DNA from: Competibacter_A sp037045535
GTDB taxonomy: Bacteria; Pseudomonadota; Gammaproteobacteria; Competibacterales; Competibacteraceae
Assembly (NCBI GenBank): GCA_037045535.1
Contig: JBAOHI010000077.1
Coordinates: 83,010 to 147,009 of the forward strand
Direction: 5' to 3'
DNA length: 64,000 bases
Shown here one piece after another: positions 26,403 through 35,752 of the stretch; the first letter of the stretch is position 1, and each line of letters begins with the position of its first letter. The notes beneath the pieces were generated by a model, which was given only the letters and a program-made list of their open reading frames with translations, ran no database searches and was not told where the DNA came from. Made by a program: the position numbers and the translations under genes.

Positions 26403-27810
26403 ATGACCAACGATCAGACTGTCGTGCAAATCGGTAGAAAACGCCTGGTACGCGAGCCAACCCAGACTGCCCAGAACCTTGCCCCGCCAACCCAAAACCC
26501 AGTTTCGTCCGCTCCCGTCGTCCTGGAAGAAGGCCGAAAAGCCATTCGGATCGGTTTGTTGGTGGTGAGCGTCGCGTTCGGCGGTGGCGGCCTGTTGCTC
26601 GGTCGTGCACCGCTGGCCGGCGCCGTCGTTGCCTCCGGCACGGTAAAAGTGACCGATAATCACAAGAGCGTGCAGCACTTGGAAGGTGGCATCGTCAAGG
26701 AAATCCGGGTTCGCAACGGCGATCGGGTCGCGGCCGGACAAACCTTGATCGTGTTGGAGGACGAGCGAACCACCGCCGGTTTGGATTTGCTAGCGGGCCA
26801 ATGGGACGCGGCGGCGGCCAAGGCAGCGCGGTTGCAAGCCGAACGCGATTTTCAGGCCCGAGCCGGCTTTCCCGGAACGCTTGCGTGCCCGTACCGAAGA
26901 TCCCAAGGTTGCTGAATTGCTGCGGATGGAAACTTCGCTGTTTCAAACCAAGCGCGCGGCACTGGAGCGCCAATTGAAATCGGCCGACGACCAGGTTGCG
27001 GAAATCGACCGTGAGCAGAACAGCTTACAGGTACAACTGAGTGCCGAGAAGGAAGCAAGCCGACTGTTGGACGAAGAAGTGCGCGCCAACGAAGCGGGCC
27101 AGCGACAGCAAGTCGTCACCAAGGTCCAGGTGTTGAGCCTCAAGCGGGCGCAACAGGAACGGCTGGCGCGTCAGGCCGAACTGGGCGGCGCCATCGCCCG
27201 GTCGCGGCAGCGAATGGAGGAATTGCGCTCGCGGGCGGCGGCGCTGCGCAACCAGTACACGCAAGCGGCAGCCGATGAGTTGACCACGGTCAAGGCTCTG
27301 CTCTCCGATCTGGAGGAAAAGCAGCGGCCCTCGCGCGATGCCGTGAACCGGCAGGCCATCACGGCGCCCATCGCCGGTCAGGTAGTCGATTTGCAGGTGT
27401 TCACCGTGGGCGGCGTGGTGCGACCCGGCGAGCGCTTGCTGGACATCGTGCCGGAATCGCAACCGTTGCTGGTCGAAGCGCGGGTCAGCCTCGACGATAT
27501 CGACGATCTGCGGCTAGATCAGGCGGCGGACATCCGCCTGACCGCCTATCCGACCCGTACCACTCCGCTGCTACACGGCACGGTGCGCTATATCTCCGCC
27601 GATCAGCTGAGCGATCCGCGCACTGGCACCCAGCACTACATCGCCCAGGTCGCGGTCGATGCCGACTCCCTGACGCGGGCTGGCGACAGCGTGCACCTCC
27701 AGCCCGGCATGCGCGCGGAACTGTTCATCAAGACCGGCGAGCGCACCGTGCTGGATTACTTGCTGGAACCGGTCGCCGCGACCCTGCGGCGGGCGCTGCG
27801 CGAGCGTTGA
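26403..27810 (+). CDS. HlyD-family type I secretion adaptor (frame-broken)
   Basis: This is the periplasmic adaptor linking the ABC exporter to an outer membrane channel. The N-terminal part (MTNDQTVVQIGRKRLV) has one membrane helix (IRIGLLVVSVAFGGGGLLL), then the biotinyl-lipoyl half-motif VQHLEGGIVKEIRVRNGDRV. After about residue 150 the frame shifts (26860-26880): frame 2 continues PEPAFPERLRARTEDPKVAE, a long coiled coil and the second lipoyl half (ITAPIAGQVVDLQVFTVGGV), ending with the VRYISADQL and MRAELFIKTGERT motifs. Removal of one base restores a normal protein of about 468 residues. Confidence 0.85.
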
Positions 27811-27824
27811 AAGCCGAGCAAACT

Positions 27825-27914
27825 CCCCTCTCTCCATGGGAGAGGGGTTGGAGATGAGGGTTTATTTTTAACGAGTTATTCCCTCACCCTAACCCTCTCC
27901 CATGGAGAGAGGGG
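27825..27914. repeat. Long palindromic (REP-like) element between convergent genes
   Basis: The left arm 27825-27860 and right arm 27881-27914 are imperfect inverted copies of about 34-36 bases (outer CCCCTCTCTCCATGGGAGAG). Each arm itself contains a CTCTCC..GGAGAG dyad, and the loop is 20 A/T-rich bases. It lies between the convergent adaptor and protease genes and may act as a bidirectional terminator or mRNA stabiliser. Confidence 0.7.
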
Positions 27915-27943
27915 ATCGGAACTTTCCTCGCCCGTGCCAGCCT

Positions 27944-29209
27944 TCAAGGACAAGCGAGTTGAGGGGTCTCTCGGGCCAGCGCGGCACAAGCATCGACCAG
28001 GCCGATGCGGGTCGTGCCGGCTGGATTCGGTCCCGCAATCGGTTTGGCGGTGGTCCGCAGCGTAGTCCTGATTTGGTCGGGTGTCGCCTGAGGCGCTCGT
28101 TGCAGCAAAAGCGCGACGACGCCGGTGACGTGAGCAGCGGCCAGGGAACTGCCCGACAACAAGGTATGGCCGGCATGGGGAACCGGGGCGACCACATCGA
28201 TGCCGGGTGCCGCCGCCACGAAGGCAACGCCGTGCCAATGGAGTGGCGCAATGCGGCCGTTCACGTCGCAGGCAACGACCGGAATCACGGTGGTCAACGA
28301 CGCGGGAAAGCCAGGATCGTCGGGATTCTCCAGCGTTGCCGCTACCACGGTGATACCTCGCCGATCCGCCGCCGCCAGTAATCGCGCCAGCAAATCGTCT
28401 GGCTGGCCGCCCAAACTCAAATTCATGACCCTGATGTTATGGTTGATGGCGTGATCGACCGCCTTCGCCAACGTCCAACTGCTGCATCGGGCTTTGGCCG
28501 CTGTCGGGTCCGAGTACCAGCACGCTTTGAACACGTCCAGCCGGGCCTCGGGCGCGATGCCCTCCAGCCCTGTCCGATCCGCGCGGGCACCGATAATGCC
28601 GGCGACCGCCGTGCCATGCCGGTCCGCGCGAAACGATGGCTCACCACCTTCCACGAAGGTCGCGGTTGCGGCGATTCGCCCGCGCAAGTCTGGGTGGTCG
28701 GTGTCGGCGCCAGTGTCGATCACCGCCACTGCCACGCCTTGGCCGGTGCTAACCTGGTGCGCCACGTCGGCCCGCAGCAACTTGGCGCCATAGGCCAGTT
28801 CGGCGTAGGGATCGTGCGTTGCGGTTTGCAATCCCTCGAAAGTCTGATTGGGCTGCACCAGCTCGACTCGCGGATCGGTTTTCAGCTGGGCGATTACGGT
28901 CTCTAGCGGTTGGTCGGTTGGCACCTGATAGACGAGACACTGGACACCGATGGAGGTCAGCGGGAATTCGCCCACTGGTCGAAGTCGATATCGCGCCTGT
29001 AATTCGCGGGCAATGGTCGGCCACTCCGGCCGCAGCCGGTCGGACAGGGCCACGATGATTTGCCGCGACCGCAACTGCTTGGGTACGCCGGGTTCGTCGA
29101 TGACTGCTGCCGTTTCCCGATCCGGCGAGCCGGCGCAGGCGCTCAACGCCAGCAAGACGGCACCCACCGCGCCGACCTTCCACCATCTTTTCGAGAAGCT
29201 CGAACTCAT
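27944..29209 (-). CDS. Subtilisin-like (S8) lipoprotein protease
   Basis: This is a 421-residue serine protease. It has a lipoprotein signal with lipobox LSAC (C25), a prodomain at about residues 48-124 (inhibitor-I9-like pattern), then catalytic Asp165 (VIDTGAD), His198 (RHGTAVAGII) and Ser355 (SGSSLAAAHVTG). The oxyanion-hole region VVAATLENPDD has Asn one place off the usual AAGN. It should act in the periplasm attached to a membrane. Its ATG overlaps the anti-sigma stop (ATGA), so it is the third gene of the sigma / anti-sigma operon and may act on that system. Confidence 0.88.
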   Translation of the reverse strand: MSSSFSKRWWKVGAVGAVLLALSACAGSPDRETAAVIDEPGVPKQLRSRQIIVALSDRLRPEWPTIARELQARYRLRPVGEFPLTSIGVQCLVYQVPTDQPLETVIAQLKTDPRVELVQPNQTFEGLQTATHDPYAELAYGAKLLRADVAHQVSTGQGVAVAVIDTGADTDHPDLRGRIAATATFVEGGEPSFRADRHGTAVAGIIGARADRTGLEGIAPEARLDVFKACWYSDPTAAKARCSSWTLAKAVDHAINHNIRVMNLSLGGQPDDLLARLLAAADRRGITVVAATLENPDDPGFPASLTTVIPVVACDVNGRIAPLHWHGVAFVAAAPGIDVVAPVPHAGHTLLSGSSLAAAHVTGVVALLLQRAPQATPDQIRTTLRTTAKPIAGPNPAGTTRIGLVDACAALARETPQLACP

Positions 29210-29910
29210 GGTTTACCTCCGCTCGCGATGGGTTCGGCCAGCTTCACTTGATTGCGGGCGCGCAGGTTCGCCAGCGCTTGGGCGAGCGCCCGGTCCGAGT
29301 GATCGGTTGCCGGCAATGCGACGGTGTAGACACCCAACGCCGTCGGCCCAGCGACGATGTTGCCGTCGATGTCCCGCAACAGTTGCCGGATTTCGCCAAC
29401 CGTGGCCGCATCGGCGAACACGACGCGCAAGTGCGGTTCCTTCGTCGCCGGCTGTTCAGCACCGCTGGACAGGGTTTCGTATTCGGGCGCGGTCCTTAGC
29501 ATCGGCACGGCGACGATCAGAAGTAACGCCGCCACCGCCATGCTTTCCAAAGCGAGAGTCCAACGCACGGGATTCGGCGTCGCTTGTAACCAATCGAGGA
29601 TGCGTTGCAAAAGAGAAGAGGAACTGGTTTTGGCCGGTGTCGGTTTCGCTTCCAGGCGGTCGATTTCGGCCATCAGGCGATCGAATCCGCCGGGGGCTGG
29701 CTGCCAACTCTCCTCGTTGCGCTGGACGGCGGTCGCCAGCGCGCGGCACTGTTCCAAATCGGCGCGGCAGGCGGGACAGTGAGCAAGGTGCCGTTCCACC
29801 GTCGCCGTTTCGGCCACGGTCAGGGTGCCATTCGCATACCAAGGCAGCAGCGCTTCGATCTCGTCGTGCGGGTGGTTCGTTACCGAATGATCATCAGTCG
29901 TCGTGGACAT
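29206..29910 (-). CDS. Transmembrane anti-sigma factor with prodomain-like periplasmic domain
   Basis: This 234-residue protein has a cytoplasmic zinc-finger anti-sigma domain (HLAHCPACRADLEQC; H41/H44, C45, C48), a linker, one membrane helix (residues about 118-138) and a periplasmic domain (160-228). The last domain, LRVVFADAATVGEIRQLL.. GVYTVALP.. QVKLAEP, has the beta-alpha-beta-beta-alpha-beta rhythm of subtilase prodomains and resembles residues 50-120 of the neighbouring protease. The ATG at 29910 is used, not the upstream frame extension. It lies 4 bases after the sigma gene and should sequester that sigma factor. Confidence 0.82.
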   Translation of the reverse strand: MSTTTDDHSVTNHPHDEIEALLPWYANGTLTVAETATVERHLAHCPACRADLEQCRALATAVQRNEESWQPAPGGFDRLMAEIDRLEAKPTPAKTSSSSLLQRILDWLQATPNPVRWTLALESMAVAALLLIVAVPMLRTAPEYETLSSGAEQPATKEPHLRVVFADAATVGEIRQLLRDIDGNIVAGPTALGVYTVALPATDHSDRALAQALANLRARNQVKLAEPIASGGKP

Positions 29911-29914
29911 GAGG

Positions 29915-30574
29915 TTATTCCTCCGCTGTGGCGGCATCCCAATAACCGCGCCGGGCCAGAAGTTGGGCTAGCTTCTTGCGAGCGTGGAACATGCGAGTCT
30001 TCACGGTGTTGAGCGGACAACCGACGATCTCCGCGATTTCCGGGTAGGAGCGCTCCTCGCCGAAGGTCAGTTCGATCACGCTGCGATGTTCGGGCGAGAG
30101 CTGGTCCAGCGCCCACTTCAAAATTCCACCCAATTCCCAGCCCATGACGGTTTGTTCCGGACCGTGCGGGGCGGCGGCTTGCGGCGCCTCCTCCCGATCC
30201 TCGGCCTCGTCGAGCGCGGCTGGCGGCAGCGTGTCGATGGATTGGTCGGCGCGAAATTTTCCGGTTTGTCGCAACACCTTGAGCCCCTTGTGGTGGGCGA
30301 TACCGAACAGCCAGGTCGAAAGTTGCCCGGCGGCGGGATCGAAGCGGTCGGCGTTTTGCCAGACCGCCAGCAGGGTATCGTTCACCGCCTCGTCCACCAG
30401 TTCGGGCCGTTTCAGGAATTTAAGCAGGTAGCTCCCAATACGCGGCGCGTAACGATCGTACAGTTGTTTGAAGGCTCGGCGGTCCTTGCACGCCACCGCG
30501 CGGATCAGATCCAAATCGGCGTTTGCGATGGCGGTCCCAGCGACGGGGCGCGGCGGCACGGGTTGCTGGTTCAT
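29915..30574 (-). CDS. ECF-type RNA polymerase sigma factor
   Basis: This 219-residue sigma-70 family protein has region 2 (FKQLYDRYAPRIGSYLLKFL, ELVDEAVNDTLLAVWQNADR, LSTWLFGIAHHKGL) and region 4 (LSPEHRSVIELTFGEERSY, GCPLNTVKTRMFHARKKL), joined by an Ala/Glu-rich linker. It heads a three-gene operon with the anti-sigma factor and a lipoprotein protease, and probably controls its own promoter in the 300 bases upstream. The linker is longer than in many ECF factors. Confidence 0.9.
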   Translation of the reverse strand: MNQQPVPPRPVAGTAIANADLDLIRAVACKDRRAFKQLYDRYAPRIGSYLLKFLKRPELVDEAVNDTLLAVWQNADRFDPAAGQLSTWLFGIAHHKGLKVLRQTGKFRADQSIDTLPPAALDEAEDREEAPQAAAPHGPEQTVMGWELGGILKWALDQLSPEHRSVIELTFGEERSYPEIAEIVGCPLNTVKTRMFHARKKLAQLLARRGYWDAATAEE

Positions 30575-30871
30575 CGGTTGCTTTTCTCCACGGATGCCAA
30601 ACGCTCATCCGCTCATTTGATATTCCCCACCGGGGTCCAAAAGGTTCAAAGGGTTCGCGCTCGGCGAACGGATCGGCAACCAAGTATAGATCGTCCGGAC
30701 ACTCCCCTCTCGCGGCGGGTAAAGAGACCTTGGCGAGGCTCGACAATACCTGATTCTGGTGAGCTTTCCCGATCAGCAAGCGATCTCGAATTTCCTAATC
30801 TTCACTTGGATGTCACTGCATTCGGGTATGGTGATATCCGTCCAATCACAGCTCATCAGGGACTCTATAAA
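30575..30871. other. Divergent intergenic region between sigma factor and phoX
   Basis: These 297 bases contain no supportable gene. They should carry the promoter of the sigma operon on one strand and the phoX promoter on the other. I could not identify a convincing Pho box or ECF -35/-10 pair by eye. Confidence 0.4.
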
Positions 30872-32834
30872 ATGATGCTCAAAACGCTCCTTGCCGGCTC
30901 CACGGCCCTGCTGTATTGCACGGCATTCATTCCCACCATCGCCAGCGCGGCGGACACTGCTTCGCTGAAGGTCAAGTCGGTCGAATTCACCGCGACGCCT
31001 GCTCCCGCCACCGAGCTGGAGAAAGTCGCTCCCTACACGACATCGGCGGCTGTCGTCACCTCTAACCGACGGCTCCAAGAAAACGTTCCCCTTGAGCTAT
31101 AACGTGCTGTACCGTTCCGGCGACTACATCGACCATTGGTACGCTGGCCTGATCGTCGATCAAGGACGGTAAGCCGTTGATGCAGTCGGCTCCGGACGCC
31201 AAGGGCAACGTGGCGCGCGGCCCGTTCCGTTCGGCGGGTCCCGATGGCACTTCGCTGCTGCTGATCCCGAGACGCCAAAGTGGACGGCGTGAAAGGCAAT
31301 CCGTTGTTTCTCGTCAACCATTTCGAGTACGACACCGAAGGAGAAAACATCGATCCCGCCAAGCCGCCGGTGGATCTGTACGCCCTGCTGCCCATGGCCA
31401 TGAATCTCACGGTGCTCGACCAGGACCCGCAAACCGGCAAGCTGACTCCGGCAAAACTGTCCAATATCGATTTCTCCGCCGTCGGGGGTCTATGGATTCC
31501 CTGCAACGGTTCCACCACGCCGTGGATGACGCACCTGGGCAGCGAGGAATACGAACCGGATGCGGCCGTCTTCGAGAAGACACCGCTGGAGCCGATGAAC
31601 CTCTATCGCGGCACGGCAGGCAAACTCGCCACCGATGGCGGAGCCAATCCATATCAGTACGGTCATCTGGTCGAGGTGACGGTCAACCCGGACGGTTCGA
31701 CCAAGGCGGTCAAGCATTACGCGATGGGCCGTCTAGCGTTCGAGCTGGGCGACGTGATGGGCGACCATAAGACCGTCTACATGGGCGACGATGGGGACGA
31801 CGTGATCCGCGCCATGTTTGTAGCCGACAAAGAAGGCGATCTGTCGGCGGGCACGCTCTACGCCGCCAAGTGGATTCAGGAGGACGCTGCCCGCTACGGC
31901 AAAGCCCGCCTCCAGTGGATCAAGCTCGGCCATGCCAGCGACGCCGAGATCGAGGCGTTGATCGCCAAAGGAACCCGGTTTTCCGACATTTTCGAAGTCG
32001 CCAGTGCCGACACCGTTAAGGCCGAGCCGGCAAAATACCAAGGTTTCAAACCCGTCTACGTCTACAGCGGTACCGGCGGCAAAACCCAGCTCGAATATCT
32101 CAAGCTGAAGCCGGGCATGGAGCAGGCCGCCGCTTTTCTGGAGACGCGCCGCTACGCCGCTTATCTCGGCGCCACCACCGAGTTCACCAAAATGGAAGGC
32201 CAGGCGCATTCCAATGCCGACAAAAAGCTGTGGACCGCCATCAGCTACGTCCGTAAGGGCATGATCGACGGTCAGAACAAGGAACGTCCGCAGGACGACA
32301 TCAAGCTGGCCGGTGACGAGAAGGATCTGACCTGCGGCGTCGTCTACGAGAGCGCGCTGAAAGGCAGCCAGAAGGATACCGCCGGCAATCGCCATCGCCA
32401 GCGACTGGGTGGCCGCCGACATGACCGGTTTGGTCTACGGCGAGCGCAATCCCGCCGACGGCAAGCAAAAGCTCGACAAGTGCGACACCGAAAAAGTCGC
32501 CAACCCGGACAACATCCGCTACTCAGAAGCCATGCGGACGCTGTTCATCGGCGAAGATTCCGGGAACCATTTGAACAACTTCGTGTGGGCCTACAATGTC
32601 GATAGCAAGGCGCTAACCCGTATCTTCAGCGCGCCCATCGGCGCGGAAAACACCGGCCTCAACGTGTTCGACGACTATAACGGCCATGCCTACATCACCG
32701 CGAATATCCAGCATCCGGGTGCGGCCGAGGACTTGGCGAAGTATGGGGACGACATCAAGGTTGACCTGCGCCGCAAGGTGGACGAGCGCGGTTGGGTCGG
32801 CTATTTGGGCGGCCTGCCGGCAATGACTCGTTGA
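30872..32834 (+). CDS. phoX: PhoX-family alkaline phosphatase (four frame breaks)
   Basis: This is a secreted Ca/Fe-dependent phosphomonoesterase that releases phosphate from organic esters. It starts MMLKTLLAGSTALLYCTAF with a cleavable signal ending near ASAAD. PhoX segments include YNVLYRSGDYIDHWYAG, GGLWIPCNGSTTPWMTHLGS, EEYEPDA, YGHLVEV and VYMGDDGDDVIRAMFV, ending RGWVGYLGGLPAMTR. Frame changes fall near 31062, 31160, 31268 and 32390, and each is explained by one extra base. Four such lesions in an otherwise perfectly conserved gene look more like consensus errors than decay, but a true pseudogene cannot be excluded. Confidence 0.8.
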
Positions 32835-32926
32835 GGCCGGTATTTCGCGATGATTCGATTCCCTCTTCCCCGGCAACGGGGAGAGGGCGATGAGCGCGAA
32901 GGAAGCGACAGAGGGTAGCGACAATT

Positions 32927-34030
32927 TTAGGGCGCTGGGACCGCCACGCGGTTGGCGGGAACGATCTGCGGCTGATAAGCGAACACCTCACGGCTCGTGG
33001 CATCGACCGATACTTTCAGCCATTGCACATCGTTGGTGCCGTTCGCCTGGTTGTCGCCAAAGGTTTCGACTCGCGTAAAGTTTTCCAGGCGCCGCCCGCC
33101 CGCATCCAGAAACGGCTTATCGACGCGGAAATAATGCGAATCGCCATGGACATAGGCAACCGGCTTACGGAACGCGACGACCTCGTCGCGCAGCGCGAGA
33201 AGGAATTCCTTGAAACCATCGGTGCCGGAGTCCGTCCCCGCTGGCGTCTTCTCTACCAGCGTTTTCGGGTCGCGCAGCGGCGCTCGGTTCGGGTCGTTGA
33301 GATCCCAACCGGGGTTCGCCTGCGAAATCAACATGACGGCCACCGAATTGCGCGTTTTTGCCTGCTCGAAGGTTTCCTTCATCCACTGAATATTCGCCGC
33401 ATTGCGGGCAGCGTACTCGTTGGGATCGGGAGCGACATCGCACAGGTTGTTGCACGAGCCCTGAACGTTCAGGGTGGCGTAGGTCACCCGACCGACGGTC
33501 CAGCGACGGTTCTCGACGCACGGCACAAAGGTTCCATTGGCGCTTAGGCAAAGTGGGTCCATCTGCACCGCTTGGCGCAATTTACGCTGCCCCAGAGAGA
33601 ACGACGTACTGAAAAAGAGGGCGCGCTCCTTATCGAGTTGCGCCAACGAGTTGTAGCCGGCAGTGCGATCGCAGTCGGTCCAATCGTTATCGCCTGGCGT
33701 AAACATGGCTGGAGCCTTGAGTGAATTGAGATAACCCAGCGCCTTGGTATAAACGGCATCCGTGCACTCGCTACTACCTGCCTTGAGATCGCCATCGTGG
33801 ACCGTGAACGCCAAGCGTTGCGCGTTCATGTCGCCGATAAGCGCCACCACGCCCACTTCCTGGACCGCCGAATAGGGTAAATCCCCCCATAAACCAATCG
33901 CATAGCTAGAACCGTTTCCATCGTCACGGCCCTGGTCATTGCCATCATCGGCATTCGCACAACCCAGAGCGATCATCGCCAAGAATGGTACGGTAACGGC
34001 TTTCATACACGCCTGGCGCAATTTCCACAT
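32927..34030 (-). CDS. Metallophosphoesterase-like lipoprotein
   Basis: This 367-residue exported protein begins MWKLRQACMKAV, with lipobox ALGC soon after. Metal-binding motifs of calcineurin-like phosphoesterases are visible: GLWGDLPY, HDGDLKAGSSEC, TPGDNDWTDC and YVHGDSHYF. It is convergent with phoX, so two secreted phosphatases lie side by side, consistent with phosphate scavenging. An upstream start at 34075 would add a polar leader in front of the signal and is less likely. Confidence 0.8.
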   Translation of the reverse strand: MWKLRQACMKAVTVPFLAMIALGCANADDGNDQGRDDGNGSSYAIGLWGDLPYSAVQEVGVVALIGDMNAQRLAFTVHDGDLKAGSSECTDAVYTKALGYLNSLKAPAMFTPGDNDWTDCDRTAGYNSLAQLDKERALFFSTSFSLGQRKLRQAVQMDPLCLSANGTFVPCVENRRWTVGRVTYATLNVQGSCNNLCDVAPDPNEYAARNAANIQWMKETFEQAKTRNSVAVMLISQANPGWDLNDPNRAPLRDPKTLVEKTPAGTDSGTDGFKEFLLALRDEVVAFRKPVAYVHGDSHYFRVDKPFLDAGGRRLENFTRVETFGDNQANGTNDVQWLKVSVDATSREVFAYQPQIVPANRVAVPAP

Positions 34031-34250
34031 GCCCCCGGCTTGCCGGTCCTGCCTATCATTGTGACTTTTCGTCATGATGTCCTCACATCGGAAAAAGTGG
34101 CTCGGTATTCATCCGCAAATCGGCCACCACCCCCCAAAGGCGCGCATTCGGCCCGATTCGCGCCAGCGAATCTAGGGGGGTTTCTTGACAAATAAATGAC
34201 AAGGACATCACAGGGATCGGTTTTTATCCCTGAAGTGGGGCGAGAACGGC

Positions 34251-34394
34251 TTATCCGCGCCTGGCGATCTGACGAGCAAGCCGGTTCCAGCAGTAGGCTA
34301 TGGTTCGGAACCACCCCTGATAGGATTCATCGGGACGTGCTCCAGGCCGATTGGCCGCGCTCATGATCAGGCAAAAAGCGATATAAGGTTCCAT
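34251..34394 (-). CDS. Small protein of unknown function (47 aa)
   Basis: The ATG at 34394 is preceded by a strong AGGAGA ribosome binding site. The 47 residues start MEPYIAFCLIMSAANRPG and end in a basic tail (NRLARQIARRG). The middle contains YQGWFRTIAYCW, giving a short amphipathic or weakly hydrophobic profile. It lies 65 bases downstream of another small gene on the same strand. The family is unknown; it could be a small membrane-surface peptide. Confidence 0.5.
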   Translation of the reverse strand: MEPYIAFCLIMSAANRPGARPDESYQGWFRTIAYCWNRLARQIARRG

Positions 34395-34459
34395 GGTGCT
34401 TCTCCTCGTGATTCGGATATTGGATCGGTAACGATTCACAGATCGTTGAGTGCAAATCA

Positions 34460-34636
34460 TCAAGACGCGAAATGCTGTTGCGGGTACATGATGAATCGGG
34501 CATTCGCCAGCTTCGCCAAGCGGTTTTGAAACGCCTCCTGCTCTTCCAGGCTCGGCATCCGATGGCCAATACCCTGATCCTGGTTCCGGACAGCGCGGTT
34601 CCAAATTGTTTTCCAGTAGAGTTGTTCGATTGGCAT
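34460..34636 (-). CDS. Small soluble protein of unknown function (58 aa)
   Basis: The ATG at 34636 follows GAGG by a normal spacing. The sequence MPIEQLYWKTIWNRAV.. MPSLEEQEAFQNRLAKLA.. FIMYPQQHFAS is compositionally a genuine soluble helical protein. It forms a likely two-gene transcript with the 47-residue gene downstream. The AT-rich stretch at 34700-34760 upstream is a plausible promoter. I do not recognise it. Confidence 0.55.
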   Translation of the reverse strand: MPIEQLYWKTIWNRAVRNQDQGIGHRMPSLEEQEAFQNRLAKLANARFIMYPQQHFAS

Positions 34637-34879
34637 GGCGAGGTCCTCGGCAAGTCGATGGCTAACCTATTTGCAAACCGGACACCAAAACTTGGCTGAA
34701 TCGCGTAAATTATCTTAATATATTGATATTAATATAATTTATTTTTTAACAACCGCCAATATTTCTAGCCGAAGCTTTAATTTTGGCTTGCTATTCCCAA
34801 CGGATTGTGAAATTCCCACGTTGTCGGAAAAGCCCATCCTGGACCGGACCGTTCATCTTGATACGCATGGACGATGCAA

Positions 34880-35752
34880 TCACCCGTGAAGTTTCTCCCG
34901 CAACAACGCCGTGAAGGCGTCCCGCGCCGGATGACGCGACCGATCATGCCGCCAGACCAGCAAGGTTTCGGTGCGGGCGACCGCAGGCGGCGTGGGGTGC
35001 GCGCGGATCGTGCCGGCGACCAGATGCGAATCGAGCACCGAACGCGGCAACAAGCTAAAACCCATACCGGCGGCGACGCACCCGATGATCGCTTCAAAAG
35101 CGCCAAATTCGTTGATTCGGCTGACGGTGATTCCCGCGCCGCGCAGCCAGTCGATCAACCGCTGGCGGTAGCTGCATCCCTCGCGAAAGGTGCAGATCGA
35201 CACGGTATCGAGCTGGCGTGGGTCGGCGACGGTCGGGTGATCGGCGGCGCTCACTAGGATCAGTTCTTCGATCACCGCGACGGCGACGGCCAGTTCCGGG
35301 TGATGCACCGGCGCGGCCACCAACGCCAAGTCGATGCGATGATGCAGCACGTCCTGCAAAAGTTGCTGGGTCGGCGCCGCTTGCAGGCGCAAATCCACCT
35401 CTGGGTAACGGCGGCGAAACGCCGCCAATAACAGCGGCAGACGGGCAGCGGCGGTGGTTTCCATGGAGCCCAGACGCAGCAATCCCTTGGGGGTATCAAA
35501 GGCGCGAATCGCCTCCCGCGCTTCCTCGGCCAGCACCAGCAAGCGTTCGGCGTAGTCCAGCAACAGGCGGCCCGCCGGAGTGATGACCAGTCGGCGGTTG
35601 ATGCGGTCGAACAGCGCGATATCCAGCAGTTCCTCCAACTGGCGGATGCGGGTGGTGACGTTGGATTGCACGGTATGCAAGCGCTCGGCGGCGCGAGTCA
35701 CACTCCCTTCTTCGGCGACGGCGCGGAAAACACGCAGGGCAGCGAGATCCAT
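34880..35752 (-). CDS. LysR-family transcriptional regulator
   Basis: This 290-residue regulator has an N-terminal winged helix-turn-helix (MDLAALRVFRAVAEEGSVTR, AAERLHTVQSNVTTRIRQLE) and a substrate-binding domain (LRLGSMETTAAARLPLLL, DLALVAAPV, FREGCSYRQRL, VAAGMGFSLLPRSV). It is transcribed divergently from a YbfB/YjiJ-type transporter gene, which it probably controls. Length and domain order are standard. Confidence 0.92.
   Translation of the reverse strand: MDLAALRVFRAVAEEGSVTRAAERLHTVQSNVTTRIRQLEELLDIALFDRINRRLVITPAGRLLLDYAERLLVLAEEAREAIRAFDTPKGLLRLGSMETTAAARLPLLLAAFRRRYPEVDLRLQAAPTQQLLQDVLHHRIDLALVAAPVHHPELAVAVAVIEELILVSAADHPTVADPRQLDTVSICTFREGCSYRQRLIDWLRGAGITVSRINEFGAFEAIIGCVAAGMGFSLLPRSVLDSHLVAGTIRAHPTPPAVARTETLLVWRHDRSRHPARDAFTALLREKLHG

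Noticed and set aside
34072..34314. 80-codon minus-strand frame upstream of the metallophosphoesterase
   Set aside because: No ribosome binding site and overlaps the small 47-residue gene; composition not protein-like.
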